Below, in pieces: positions 7,127 through 14,769 of a DNA stretch of 27,080 nt. A program made the position numbers and the translations under genes. How positions within the stretch are numbered: position 1 is the stretch's first letter; each line of letters begins with the position of its first letter. Source of the stretch: Hungatella sp. UBA5385 (GTDB lineage Bacteria; Bacillota; Clostridia; Lachnospirales; Lachnospiraceae). The notes below the pieces were generated by a model that was given only the letters and a program-made list of their open reading frames with translations, was not told where the DNA came from and made no database searches. Location: the NCBI GenBank assembly GCA_002409995.1, contig DHOR01000016.1:109841-136920 (forward strand), in the 5' to 3' direction.

Positions 7127-8110
7127 ATGAAGATATTTGTTTACAATTACAGAGAACTCGATGAAGGAGAGTATTTTAGTAAGTTTGCAAAAGAGTTTGG
7201 CGCAGAGATTGTCTATACCCAGTACAGCCCCAGAGAAAACTCAGTAAAGCTGGCTGAAGGCTCAAAATATATCAGCATTGTAACTACTAAGATTGATGAA
7301 GCACTGTTAAAGCAGTTTCATGACATAGGCGTAGAGATGATTTCCAGCAGAACGGTAGGATATGATCACATTGATCTGGAGGCAGCTAAAAGACTGGGAA
7401 TTAAGGTCTGTAACGGCAGCTATCCTCCAAACACTGTTGCAGACTACACTTTGATGCTTATGCTGATGACTGCAAGAAAAGCAGGGCTTATTATAGAACG
7501 TGTGAAACAGCAGAATTTCACAACTCCCGGACTGCAGGGCAGAAATCTATCCAGAATGACAGTTGGAATTATGGGAACAGGCAGAGTGGGTAAAGCTGTG
7601 ATCAAACGGCTGGCAGGCTTTGGCTGCAGAATCCTGGCATATAGCAGACATGAGGATGAAGAGGTGAAACAGTATGCCTCCTATGTGAGCCTGGAACAGT
7701 TATATGCTGAATGTGATATGATCTCACTTCATATGCCAGCAACAAAAGATAATTACCATATCATTCATAAGGAATCAATAGAACAAATGAAGGATAAGGT
7801 GATTATTATTAACACTGCAAGAGGAAGTTTAATCAATATACAGGATTTGATCACAGGAGTAAAGTCCGGTAAAATTGGGGGAGCAGGGCTGGATGTTCTG
7901 GAGAATGAGGCGGGGGTGTTTAAAAAAGACCTGAGGGGCAAGGTCATGGATAACAGTCAGATTGCTGCGTTACAGGAGCTTCCCAATGTAATATTAACTC
8001 CACATGTTGCTTATTATACAGATGAGGCAATCAGCAATATGGTTTTCAGCTCTGTAAAGAGCTGTTATGCAGAAGAAAAGGGGCTTGAAAATCCCTGGAG
8101 AATTGTATAG
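7127..8110 (+). CDS. D-2-hydroxyacid dehydrogenase (D-lactate dehydrogenase type)
   Basis: This 327-residue NAD-dependent enzyme would reduce a 2-keto acid such as pyruvate to the D-hydroxy acid in the cytosol. It has the nucleotide-binding motif GTGRVG (150-155), and the catalytic Arg (NTARGSL, Arg232), Glu (around 259-261) and His (TPHVAYY, His293) are all in place. SRTVGYDHIDL near residue 74 is typical of D-lactate dehydrogenases. The VanH subgroup is related, but no D-Ala-D-Lac ligase or VanX-type gene is present, so a resistance role is not supported. It follows the ABC genes by 69 bp with an AAAGG ribosome site and ends at a terminator. It could be cotranscribed with the exporters, but a functional link is not evident. 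Confidence 0.85.
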   Translation: MKIFVYNYRELDEGEYFSKFAKEFGAEIVYTQYSPRENSVKLAEGSKYISIVTTKIDEALLKQFHDIGVEMISSRTVGYDHIDLEAAKRLGIKVCNGSYPPNTVADYTLMLMLMTARKAGLIIERVKQQNFTTPGLQGRNLSRMTVGIMGTGRVGKAVIKRLAGFGCRILAYSRHEDEEVKQYASYVSLEQLYAECDMISLHMPATKDNYHIIHKESIEQMKDKVIIINTARGSLINIQDLITGVKSGKIGGAGLDVLENEAGVFKKDLRGKVMDNSQIAALQELPNVILTPHVAYYTDEAISNMVFSSVKSCYAEEKGLENPWRIV

Positions 8111-8128
8111 GTGTAATTTATATGAGTA

Positions 8129-8166
8129 AGAGGGATTGATACCGGATAGGTACAAATCCCTCTTTT
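8129..8166 (+). terminator. Terminator after the dehydrogenase
   Basis: AGAGGGATT (8129-8137) pairs perfectly with AATCCCTCT (8155-8163), followed by TTT. It separates the dehydrogenase from the convergent regulator gene. The right-hand 28 bp (8139-8166) is nearly duplicated at 13796-13823. Confidence 0.7.
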
Positions 8167-8178
8167 ATATGTAAAAAT

Positions 8179-8847
8179 TCATTCCTTCCTTAAATTCCGC
8201 AGATGCAAATACACAGTATTCTTAGAGATACCTAAAATCTCTGCAATTTTCAAAACAGAATCCTTAATATTAAAAATGCCCTTTTCCTCTAACCGTGTAA
8301 TAATTTCCTTGTTTTTATTCACAAGAGAAATATTCTCATCAAGCATAATCTCAGATTGTATGGTTTTAACGGAATCAATTATTAAGTCATCAACATTTTG
8401 GGTAAAGGTTTCAATTAGAAATGGATGCTCCGGATCTTCATAAGGATCGGGCATAAAAACAGAAAGAAAGTCACGCATATTTAAGTCCATATAAAAATTA
8501 ACACACATGAGTCCGATAATCCGCTCATTTTCACCCAGGATAGGTATGGTAACGCATTTTACTGTTGCGCCTGAGCTTACCTGGGTAAAATATGTGAGCG
8601 GTTTTTTTTGACCGCTTTTTTCAATGTTTTCTAACATCTCAAGGGCTAAGTCAGTAATAGGTGCTCCTATGCTCCGGTTGGAATGATGGCCGTTGATCAC
8701 TTCGATGGCAGAGGAGTGAGGGTTTTCCAGACTGTGCAGAACGATTTCACAGCCATCTCCTAAATAAGCGCTTAATCCTTTCATGATAACTTTCATAGCC
8801 GTTAATACCAGTTTATCAGCTTCTGACAGAATAATCTTTCGTGGCAT
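8179..8847 (-). CDS. YheO/DauR-type PAS-HTH transcriptional regulator
   Basis: This 222-residue protein has an N-terminal YheO-like PAS sensor (about 14-125, with GCEIVLHSLENP and IGLMCVNFYMD) and a C-terminal helix-turn-helix (about 190-220, ILGISKNTVYLHLRNL) of the HTH_22 kind. The best-known relative, DauR, controls D-arginine catabolism, and this family generally senses small metabolites. The gene is divergent from the permease/C-S lyase operon at 9312 and shares its control region, so it very probably regulates that operon and itself. GGAG lies 10 bases before the ATG on the minus strand. The ligand is unknown; an amino acid or thiol-containing amino acid would fit the neighbours. Confidence 0.85.
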   Translation of the reverse strand: MPRKIILSEADKLVLTAMKVIMKGLSAYLGDGCEIVLHSLENPHSSAIEVINGHHSNRSIGAPITDLALEMLENIEKSGQKKPLTYFTQVSSGATVKCVTIPILGENERIIGLMCVNFYMDLNMRDFLSVFMPDPYEDPEHPFLIETFTQNVDDLIIDSVKTIQSEIMLDENISLVNKNKEIITRLEEKGIFNIKDSVLKIAEILGISKNTVYLHLRNLRKE

Positions 8848-8901
8848 TCTATAATTTCTCCTTTGTCTTTCAATTATGACCGCAGGTGATGATCTGCTTA
8901 A

Positions 8902-8930
8902 ACTATATCAAAAAAATAATTGCTAAACAA
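8902..8930 (-). promoter_or_regulatory. Promoter of the YheO-type regulator
   Basis: On the minus strand TTGTTT (8925-8930), a 17-bp spacer and TATAGT (8902-8907) lie about 55 bp upstream of the start codon. The -10 box is part of an ATAGTTTA box, consistent with autoregulation. Confidence 0.55.
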
Positions 8931-9068
8931 GGTGAAAACTGAAAAATAGTTTATTGCTGTATGGAGACTAATATGAGGTTCGATGAAAAATAGTTTAATG
9001 ATAAATTGTACAATGTGTACAGTATAAACAAAATAATTTAAAATTCTACAAATTTCTTTACAAATATG

Positions 9069-9119
9069 TTGACTTTTAATACTTAAGGTGCTAAACTGTT
9101 GTTACTTAAGGTGCTTAAG
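9069..9119 (+). promoter_or_regulatory. Operon promoter with overlapping tandem operator
   Basis: TTGACT (9069-9074), a 17-bp spacer and TAAACT (9092-9097) form the likely promoter of the permease operon. The 13-bp TACTTAAGGTGCT appears twice, at 9080-9092 and 9103-9115 (23 bp apart), covering the spacer and the start site. The second copy extends to a perfect CTTAAG-GTG-CTTAAG palindrome (9105-9119). This placement suits a repressor site. Confidence 0.6.
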
Positions 9120-9203
9120 CATTAAAATATAGTTTAGCGGAAAGGGAGCGATAGAAATAAAAAAATATTAAGCAGCATTGGCAGTTATTATCAAAGATTC
9201 CCA

Positions 9204-9226
9204 TAGACCCTAATGGGGAGGGTCTA
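9204..9226 (+). other. Leader hairpin
   Basis: TAGACCCT (9204-9211) pairs perfectly with AGGGTCTA (9219-9226) around a 7-base loop, in the roughly 200-nt leader of the permease operon. No T-run follows, so it is not a terminator as it stands. It may stabilise the mRNA or mark a processing site. Confidence 0.45.
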
Positions 9227-9311
9227 AGAGGGAGAAGTTACCAAAAGATGCTTTATGCGCAGTGGAAAACTAATGCATAGGCGATCAAATCAGAATGAGA
9301 GGGAAAATCTT

Positions 9312-10655
9312 ATGAGTAACATGAAAAAATCAGAGGGTTCTACAAAACAATTAAAGCAAGTATTAGGTTTTTGGGATTTAATGGGAGCTTCGGTTGGACA
9401 GATCATTGGTGCAGGCATCATGACCCTTATAGGGGCTACTATTGCAATGACAGGCCGTTCAGTTCCAATTGCGTTTTTCATTGCAGGTATCATTACAGTC
9501 TGCCAGTACCTTCCATTACTGCTGATCAGCGGTACAGTAAGGCTCAGAGGCGGTCAGTATACCATGGTAGCCATGCTTACAGGTGAAAAGTTTGCCGGAG
9601 CATACAGTATCATATACATATTCAGTAATTTAAGCCTTTCCATGTATGCACTTTCATTTGCAAGCTATTTTATTGCTTTATGTGGGATAGGAACAGAAAA
9701 AAGTATTGCATTTGTTGTATTGACTCTTTTCTTCTTTTTAAACTGTTTGGGAATTGATAAATTTGCAAAGGTTCAAAATCTCATTGTTACACTTTTAGTC
9801 ATTGCGCTTGCCATATTTGCAGCTTTTGGCATCGGTGAGATTAAACCGGGCTATTTTGCACCTGAAAGCTGGATGACCGGAGGGGTTATGGGACTGCTTC
9901 AGGCAGGAGGTCTTCTTACATTTGCAGTGGGCGGCGCATCCTGCGTTATTAACCTTTCAGCGGAAGCGAAAAAGCCAACCAGAGACATTCCTATGGTTAT
10001 GATTATTTCAACCCTTGCAGTCGCTGTTCTTTATGGTTTTGTTGCATTTGTTGCTGCAGGTGTATTGCCGGTAGAGCAGGTTGCCAATCAAAATCTGACA
10101 GTTGTTGCCAATGAAATTCTGTCAAGACCTCTTTATGTATTTTTTATTGTATGCGGTGCAGGGTTTGCGCTTATTTCAACTCTGAATTCACAGTTTGCCT
10201 GGGGACCGAAACCGGTTATGCAGGCATGTGATGACGGCTGGCTTCCAGCATGGCTTGCCAGACTTTCAAAGTGGAATACACCGATTGTAATTTTGAGTAT
10301 TTTATATGTTCTTGGAGTTATTTGTATTTTAACAGATCTTAGTGTTGATGTACTGGGTAATCTTTGCCTGGTAGCAAGTGGAGTTATTACATTAATGATT
10401 AATGCAAGAGTGTACAAGCTTCCTGAAATTGTACCGGAGCTGTGGGAGAAATCCAAATTTAAAGTAAGTAAAAGTGTGCTTTGGTTATTTACCGCTCTTG
10501 GATCACTGGCTGCAATCTTCAGCATTGTTCTCAATGCAACCAGGCTTGAGCCTGTCCTGCTTGTACTTAATATTGTAGTTATTATAGCTTCATTTATATT
10601 CTCATTTTTACGCAGCAAACATACCAGTGTAGAAATCAGTTATGAAGAAGCATAA
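9312..10655 (+). CDS. APC-family amino acid permease
   Basis: This 447-residue membrane protein has about 12 hydrophobic helices. It opens with a FWDLMGASVGQIIGAGIM segment typical of the amino acid-polyamine-organocation superfamily, where the GAGI-like motif in helix 1 binds the substrate backbone. It would import an amino acid or related compound. The ATG at 9312 is chosen because GAGAGGG lies 8 bases upstream. An in-frame ATG at 9255 has no ribosome site. It is first of a tight operon (28 bp to the next gene) with a second transporter, a PLP C-S lyase and a redoxin, so the cargo may be a sulfur-containing or D-amino acid. This is inference. Confidence 0.85.
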   Translation: MSNMKKSEGSTKQLKQVLGFWDLMGASVGQIIGAGIMTLIGATIAMTGRSVPIAFFIAGIITVCQYLPLLLISGTVRLRGGQYTMVAMLTGEKFAGAYSIIYIFSNLSLSMYALSFASYFIALCGIGTEKSIAFVVLTLFFFLNCLGIDKFAKVQNLIVTLLVIALAIFAAFGIGEIKPGYFAPESWMTGGVMGLLQAGGLLTFAVGGASCVINLSAEAKKPTRDIPMVMIISTLAVAVLYGFVAFVAAGVLPVEQVANQNLTVVANEILSRPLYVFFIVCGAGFALISTLNSQFAWGPKPVMQACDDGWLPAWLARLSKWNTPIVILSILYVLGVICILTDLSVDVLGNLCLVASGVITLMINARVYKLPEIVPELWEKSKFKVSKSVLWLFTALGSLAAIFSIVLNATRLEPVLLVLNIVVIIASFIFSFLRSKHTSVEISYEEA

Positions 10656-10682
10656 AGCAATTACTGAAAGGAGACTTTTCAT

Positions 10683-11903
10683 TTGGATATAGTTAGACTT
10701 TTCATAGTATTTGGGATTATCATTATAGTAATGTGGATGAAAAAGCCTCTTTCACTAGCTGTATTAGCTGCTACAATAGGAACAGTATTACTCTATGGAT
10801 TACCATTTGATGTAACGGCTAAGGCTGTAATCAAAGGTGCCACGGAATGGTCTACGATAGAAGTGCTGCTGGTATTTTACTCTATAACCTATTTACAGAG
10901 AATGATGGAGAAACGGAAAAATTTAAGCAACGCTCATGCAGCGCTCAACGGATTATTTAATAACAACAGAATTAATGCTTCAATGGCTCCGTTTCTTCTG
11001 GGTATGCTGCCTGCCGCCAGCACAGTTTTAATATGCGGTCCCATTGTGAGAGAGAGCACAGGAAATTATCTGAAGACTGAGGAAAAAGCATGTGTTACTT
11101 CTTACTACAGACATATATCAGAATTGTTCCTGCCTACTTACACAAGCATTTTTATTGGAATCACTATGACGGAAGGCAGGGTGACTACAGCTTCCTTCGT
11201 TTTCGCAATGATTCCTATGGCTGCTGCGTTAATGGCAGCAGGTTGGGTTGTATACTTGCGAAAGGTACCAAAGGATACAGGAATGGTATCTGACAAGCCA
11301 AAGCGTTATTACCTGGTGCTGCTTTTAAAGAGTGTGTGGACCATTGCATTAACGATCATACTGATTCTGACACTGAATATTCCTGTTGAAGCTGCAGTGC
11401 TTGTCTGCATAGTATTGAATATTTTTATTAATAGGTTTACAATTAAAGAATTAATTCCTTTTTTCCGCACAGCGTTTGAGCTGAAGCTGATGATCAGCAC
11501 ATGGCTGGTGATGATTTTTAAAGAAGTGCTGGGTGCAACAGGTGTAATATCAGCACTTCCGGAGTTTTTTTCACAACTTCCAATACCAGGCTTTCTGGTA
11601 TTTGCATTGATATTTTTCTTTGGGACAGTTGTGGCAGGCACTCAGGCTATTATTGTATTATGTATGCCCATGGCTATGGCGTCTATTAGTCCTGGGCATA
11701 CAGGATTAGCATTGTTTGTACTTTTAATGAGCATGACCTATGTAGCCATGCAGGTTTCACCCATTCACATCTGCCTGCTGATGTGTGCGGAAGATTATGG
11801 GATATCACTGGGAGCACTTATTAAAAAGACAACCCCGCTTATTGTATTATTTACAATCATAGCTTTTGCTTATTATGCAGGGTTAAACTTATTGGGATTT
11901 TAA
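10683..11903 (+). CDS. DUF401-family membrane transporter
   Basis: This 406-residue protein is very hydrophobic, with about 10-12 membrane segments, and matches the DUF401 family in the wider ion-transporter superfamily (recognised from its PFLLGMLPAASTVLICGP segment and overall layout). The family is annotated as integral membrane proteins of unknown substrate, probably anion or carboxylate carriers. It uses a TTG start with GAAAGGAG ahead. Lying between the amino acid permease and the C-S lyase, it could export the product of the pathway, such as a keto acid or thiol acid, or supply another route of uptake. Confidence 0.7.
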   Translation: MDIVRLFIVFGIIIIVMWMKKPLSLAVLAATIGTVLLYGLPFDVTAKAVIKGATEWSTIEVLLVFYSITYLQRMMEKRKNLSNAHAALNGLFNNNRINASMAPFLLGMLPAASTVLICGPIVRESTGNYLKTEEKACVTSYYRHISELFLPTYTSIFIGITMTEGRVTTASFVFAMIPMAAALMAAGWVVYLRKVPKDTGMVSDKPKRYYLVLLLKSVWTIALTIILILTLNIPVEAAVLVCIVLNIFINRFTIKELIPFFRTAFELKLMISTWLVMIFKEVLGATGVISALPEFFSQLPIPGFLVFALIFFFGTVVAGTQAIIVLCMPMAMASISPGHTGLALFVLLMSMTYVAMQVSPIHICLLMCAEDYGISLGALIKKTTPLIVLFTIIAFAYYAGLNLLGF

Positions 11904-11922
11904 TTTAAGGAGGATAAAACTT

Positions 11923-13134
11923 ATGAAATATGATTTCACATCAATAATGGATCGCAGAGGGCTGGATGCAACTGCTGTTGACAGCCTGGGTAAGAAACCC
12001 GGTTTTGCACCGGACCTGCCAAAGGAAGGCTTTGACATTATACCTATGTGGGTTGCTGATATGAATTTCCCAACGGTACCAACTATTCCGGAGGCAATTA
12101 TCGAAAGGGTGAAACATCCTGCCTATGGATATTTCAGCCCCCAAGAAGAGTATTATGACTCAATTATCAAATGGCATGAGATCAGAAATAATGTAACCGG
12201 TCTGACAAAAGAGTGTATTGGCTATGAAAATGGTGTTCTTGGAGGTGTAATAAGTGCGCTGAATGTATTCTGTTCCAAAGGGGATAATGTACTTCTCCAT
12301 TCTCCGACTTATATCGGATTTACCATGTCAGTTGAAAATAATGGTTATAACATCATTCACACTCCACTTATCATGGATGAAAATAATGTGTGGCGTATGG
12401 ACTTCGAGGACATGGAAAAGAAGATTATAGATCATAAAATCCATGCAACTATTTTCTGTTCTCCTCACAACCCATGTGGACGTGTCTGGGAGAAATGGGA
12501 AATTGAAAAAGCGATGGAACTCTATAAGAAGCATGATGTTATGGTAATATCCGACGAAATTTGGTCTGATATTATCCTGGAAAACAATAAACATATTCCT
12601 ACACAATCCATCAGTGAGGATGCCAAAAACCGTACAGTAGCCGTTTATGCACCATCTAAGACATTTAACCTTGCCGGTCTGGTAGGAAGCTATCATATTA
12701 TTTATAATAAATGGATTCGTGACCGTGTTCAAAAAGAGTCTTCCCTGCCTCATTATAATGACATGAATGTACTTTCCATGCATGCGCTTATTGGTGCATA
12801 CAAGCCGGAAGGTTATGAATGGGTAGATGAACTGCGGGAGGTCATTACAGATAATGTTAACTATGCCTGTGATTATATAGATAAACATTTTGAAGGTGTT
12901 ACTGTCTGTAAACCTGAAGGTACCTATATGCTGTTTATTGACTGTACAGAATGGTGCAGGAAACATAATAAGACAATTGAAGAAGTGCAGAAGGCCGGCT
13001 GGGATGTTGGAGTGGCATGGCAGGATGGCAGAATGTTCCACGGACCTTGCCATATCCGCTTGAATCTGGCACTTCCGCTTTCAAGGGTGCAAGAGGCATT
13101 TGAACGTATGGACCGCTATGTATTTAACGCCTAA
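11923..13134 (+). CDS. PatB/MalY-type PLP-dependent C-S lyase
   Basis: This 403-residue fold-type I PLP enzyme has the PatB/MalY opening (FDIIPMWVADMNFP, residues 37-50). The cofactor residues are visible: Asn183 (PHNPCGR), Asp211 (SDEIW), Schiff-base Lys246 (PSKTFNLAG) and carboxylate-binding Arg379 (HIRLNLA). Family members cleave C-S bonds of cystathionine, cysteine or cysteine S-conjugates to a thiol, pyruvate and ammonia. Simple aminotransferase activity is an alternative. AAGGAGG precedes the start, 20 bp after the transporter gene. With a permease upstream and a redoxin downstream, uptake and cleavage of a sulfur amino acid is the most economical reading. The exact substrate cannot be read from sequence. 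Confidence 0.85.
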   Translation: MKYDFTSIMDRRGLDATAVDSLGKKPGFAPDLPKEGFDIIPMWVADMNFPTVPTIPEAIIERVKHPAYGYFSPQEEYYDSIIKWHEIRNNVTGLTKECIGYENGVLGGVISALNVFCSKGDNVLLHSPTYIGFTMSVENNGYNIIHTPLIMDENNVWRMDFEDMEKKIIDHKIHATIFCSPHNPCGRVWEKWEIEKAMELYKKHDVMVISDEIWSDIILENNKHIPTQSISEDAKNRTVAVYAPSKTFNLAGLVGSYHIIYNKWIRDRVQKESSLPHYNDMNVLSMHALIGAYKPEGYEWVDELREVITDNVNYACDYIDKHFEGVTVCKPEGTYMLFIDCTEWCRKHNKTIEEVQKAGWDVGVAWQDGRMFHGPCHIRLNLALPLSRVQEAFERMDRYVFNA

Positions 13135-13148
13135 GGAGGATTGCAGAG

Positions 13149-13694
13149 ATGGGAAAACTGGTAGTTGGAGAGCAAATGCCGGATTTTGAATTTGTTACAC
13201 CTTTTGAAAAAGGACAGTTTCTTCTGGAAACTGCAGAGAAGGTAAAAGGAAAGACTGCAATTCTATTTCTCAGGTATTATGGATGTACACTGTGTCAATA
13301 TGACATCCATCAGTTTGCTGCTAATTATGAAAAGATCAGAGCGCTTGATGGGCAGTTATTAATTGTATTGCAGTCCGATCCGGATAAGCTGGCAGCAGCA
13401 TTACATGAGAATGATCTGCCTTTTGCGATTATTTGTGATCCGGAGCAGACTCTTTACCATAAATTCAGCATTGAGGCAGCGGATTCAATGGTAAAACTTG
13501 GAGATGTAAAAACAGCTGCCAAGGTTGTAAAAGCCACTTCAGCCGGATTTAAACATGGGGATTATGAAGGAAATGAGCTTCAGCTCCCAGCCTTATTCCT
13601 CATAGACCGGGAAGGTATGATAGAATATGTACATTATGGTACAGCTGCAGGAGATATTCCTGATCCCGATGGGCTGGTAAAAATCATGGCATAG
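13149..13694 (+). CDS. AhpC/TSA-like redoxin with CxxC
   Basis: This 181-residue thioredoxin-fold protein belongs to the AhpC/TSA (peroxiredoxin-like) group. The active site is YYGCTLCQYD with Cys46 and Cys49. A CxxC pair is unusual for a classical 2-Cys peroxiredoxin and is closer to the peroxiredoxin-like/Bcp-related or thiol-disulfide reductase subgroups. It lacks a signal peptide, so it should act in the cytosol, reducing peroxides or disulfides. It begins 15 bp after the C-S lyase with AAGGAGG and closes the operon before a strong terminator. It may handle thiol or persulfide products of the lyase. Confidence 0.75.
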   Translation: MGKLVVGEQMPDFEFVTPFEKGQFLLETAEKVKGKTAILFLRYYGCTLCQYDIHQFAANYEKIRALDGQLLIVLQSDPDKLAAALHENDLPFAIICDPEQTLYHKFSIEAADSMVKLGDVKTAAKVVKATSAGFKHGDYEGNELQLPALFLIDREGMIEYVHYGTAAGDIPDPDGLVKIMA

Positions 13695-13742
13695 GATATG
13701 TCCATGTGGGTTTAATTGTATAAATCACTTTATCGATGAGAT

Positions 13743-13795
13743 AGGCAAAATGTAACGCCCTGTTTATGCGGCGAAGCATTTTGCCTGTTTTGTTT
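13743..13795 (+). terminator. Operon terminator after the redoxin
   Basis: AGGCAAAATG (13743-13752) pairs perfectly over 10 bp with CATTTTGCCT (13777-13786), followed by GTTTTGTTT. Confidence 0.75.
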
Positions 13796-13823
13796 ATACC
13801 GGATAGGTACAGTTCCCTCTTTT
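13796..13823 (+). repeat. 28-bp repeat matching the terminator at 8139
   Basis: ATACCGGATAGGTACA, two variable bases, then TCCCTCTTTT match 8139-8166 at 26 of 28 positions. At 8139 this forms the loop and right arm of a terminator. Here the left arm is missing and the segment directly abuts another terminator. It looks like a duplicated or recombined terminator half. Confidence 0.65.
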
Positions 13824-13890
13824 TTTCATATATTAAACCGTAGGCTTTCGTTAACCCAACCTATACTTCAGATTGAAAGGAGAACCCAAC

Positions 13891-14763
13891 ATGGACTATC
13901 CATATGACTATGCAGTAATTGGCGGGGATATGCGCCAGGTGTATCTGGCAGAACTGCTGAAGAATAAAGGATACAGAGTGATCACCTATGGAATTGGCAG
14001 CAGATTCATCCCGGAGGATTCTTTCACAGAAAGAAATGCAACAGAAACAGCAGCCTTAGCTCAGAACATTATCTGTCCTATGCCCTTTGCAGAAAAGAAC
14101 GGCATTCTGTTTCATAAATTTAATATGGAGGACATAACAGTGCTCCATTTCATCTCTGCTTTAAAGAAAGGGCAGAGACTGTTTGCAGGGGCCTTTCCTG
14201 AAAATATTCAGAAAGCAGCAGAGGAAAAAGGGATCATCTGCTTTGATTTTATGAAAGAGGACTCAGTAGCAGTTTTAAACAGTATTGCAACTGCAGAAGG
14301 AGCCATTGCTGAAGCAATTACCCGTTATCCTTATAATCTCCAAAATAGCAAAGTTCTGGTATCAGGTTTTGGCCGCTGTGGGAAAACCCTGGCACTAAAA
14401 TTAAAATCACTGGTTAAATCTATAGAAGTTACTGTCCGTAATCAGGATCAGAAAGCGCTGGCTGAATCCTGGGGGCTGACTGGAGTAAGCAGTGAACTCT
14501 TGGAAGAGGGAATTGGAAGCTACGATCTGATTTTTAATACGGTTCCTTCTGTTTTTTTTCATGAGTCTCTGCTGAGCAAAATGAAGGAGGGAATCTGTAT
14601 TCTTGACCTTGCTTCCGCTCCTGGAGGTGTGGATTATCAAGCAGCGCAAAAGCTTAATATAGATGCCGGATTATATCCAGGACTGCCCGGCAGATATTCT
14701 CCAGGAGCTTCAGCTGAGATTCTGGCAGATTTTATTCTTCAACATAGCAAACTAAGGGAGTGA
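13891..14763 (+). CDS. dpaA: Dipicolinate synthase subunit A
   Basis: This 290-residue subunit of the enzyme makes dipicolinic acid from a lysine-pathway intermediate in the mother cell during sporulation; the product gives spores heat resistance. The N-terminal YAVIGGDMRQVYLAELL motif is characteristic of SpoVFA/DpaA, and a Rossmann nucleotide site appears at SGFGRCGKTLA (158-168). The ATG at 13891 is chosen because GAAAGGAG precedes it; an in-frame TTG at 13873 would overlap that ribosome site. The B subunit follows 6 bp later, so they form an operon. A mother-cell promoter is expected, but I could not identify one with confidence upstream. Confidence 0.9.
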   Translation: MDYPYDYAVIGGDMRQVYLAELLKNKGYRVITYGIGSRFIPEDSFTERNATETAALAQNIICPMPFAEKNGILFHKFNMEDITVLHFISALKKGQRLFAGAFPENIQKAAEEKGIICFDFMKEDSVAVLNSIATAEGAIAEAITRYPYNLQNSKVLVSGFGRCGKTLALKLKSLVKSIEVTVRNQDQKALAESWGLTGVSSELLEEGIGSYDLIFNTVPSVFFHESLLSKMKEGICILDLASAPGGVDYQAAQKLNIDAGLYPGLPGRYSPGASAEILADFILQHSKLRE

Positions 14764-14769
14764 TATGGC

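Larger units (their letters stand above)
8899..9136. promoter_or_regulatory. Repeated ATAGTTTA boxes in the divergent control region
   Basis: The octamer ATAGTTTA occurs at 8946-8953, 8990-8997 and 9129-9136, and inverted at 8899-8906. The copies at 8946 and 8990 lie in a longer shared TGAAAAATAGTTTA and are 44 bp apart, about four helical turns. The inverted copy overlaps the -10 box of the regulator gene. TGTACA also occurs twice (9007-9012, 9016-9021). These are candidate binding sites for the adjacent YheO-type regulator. The rest of the 464-bp gap (8848-9311) holds no gene I can support. Confidence 0.45.

Noticed and set aside
7127..8110. VanH-type vancomycin resistance dehydrogenase
   Set aside because: No VanA/B-type ligase, VanX or VanRS genes in the window. 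The motifs fit ordinary D-lactate dehydrogenases.
9204..9226. Transcription attenuator in the permease leader
   Set aside because: The hairpin is good but no T-run follows and no competing stem was found by eye.
9248..9280. 10-codon leader peptide before the permease
   Set aside because: The ribosome site is too distant (about 13 bases) and there is no attenuator after it. Left as a note in the leader finding.
13824..13890. Sporulation sigma-E or sigma-K promoter for dpaA
   Set aside because: Weak partial matches (for example CTATACTT) exist, but no correctly spaced -35/-10 pair was found, so I do not call one.
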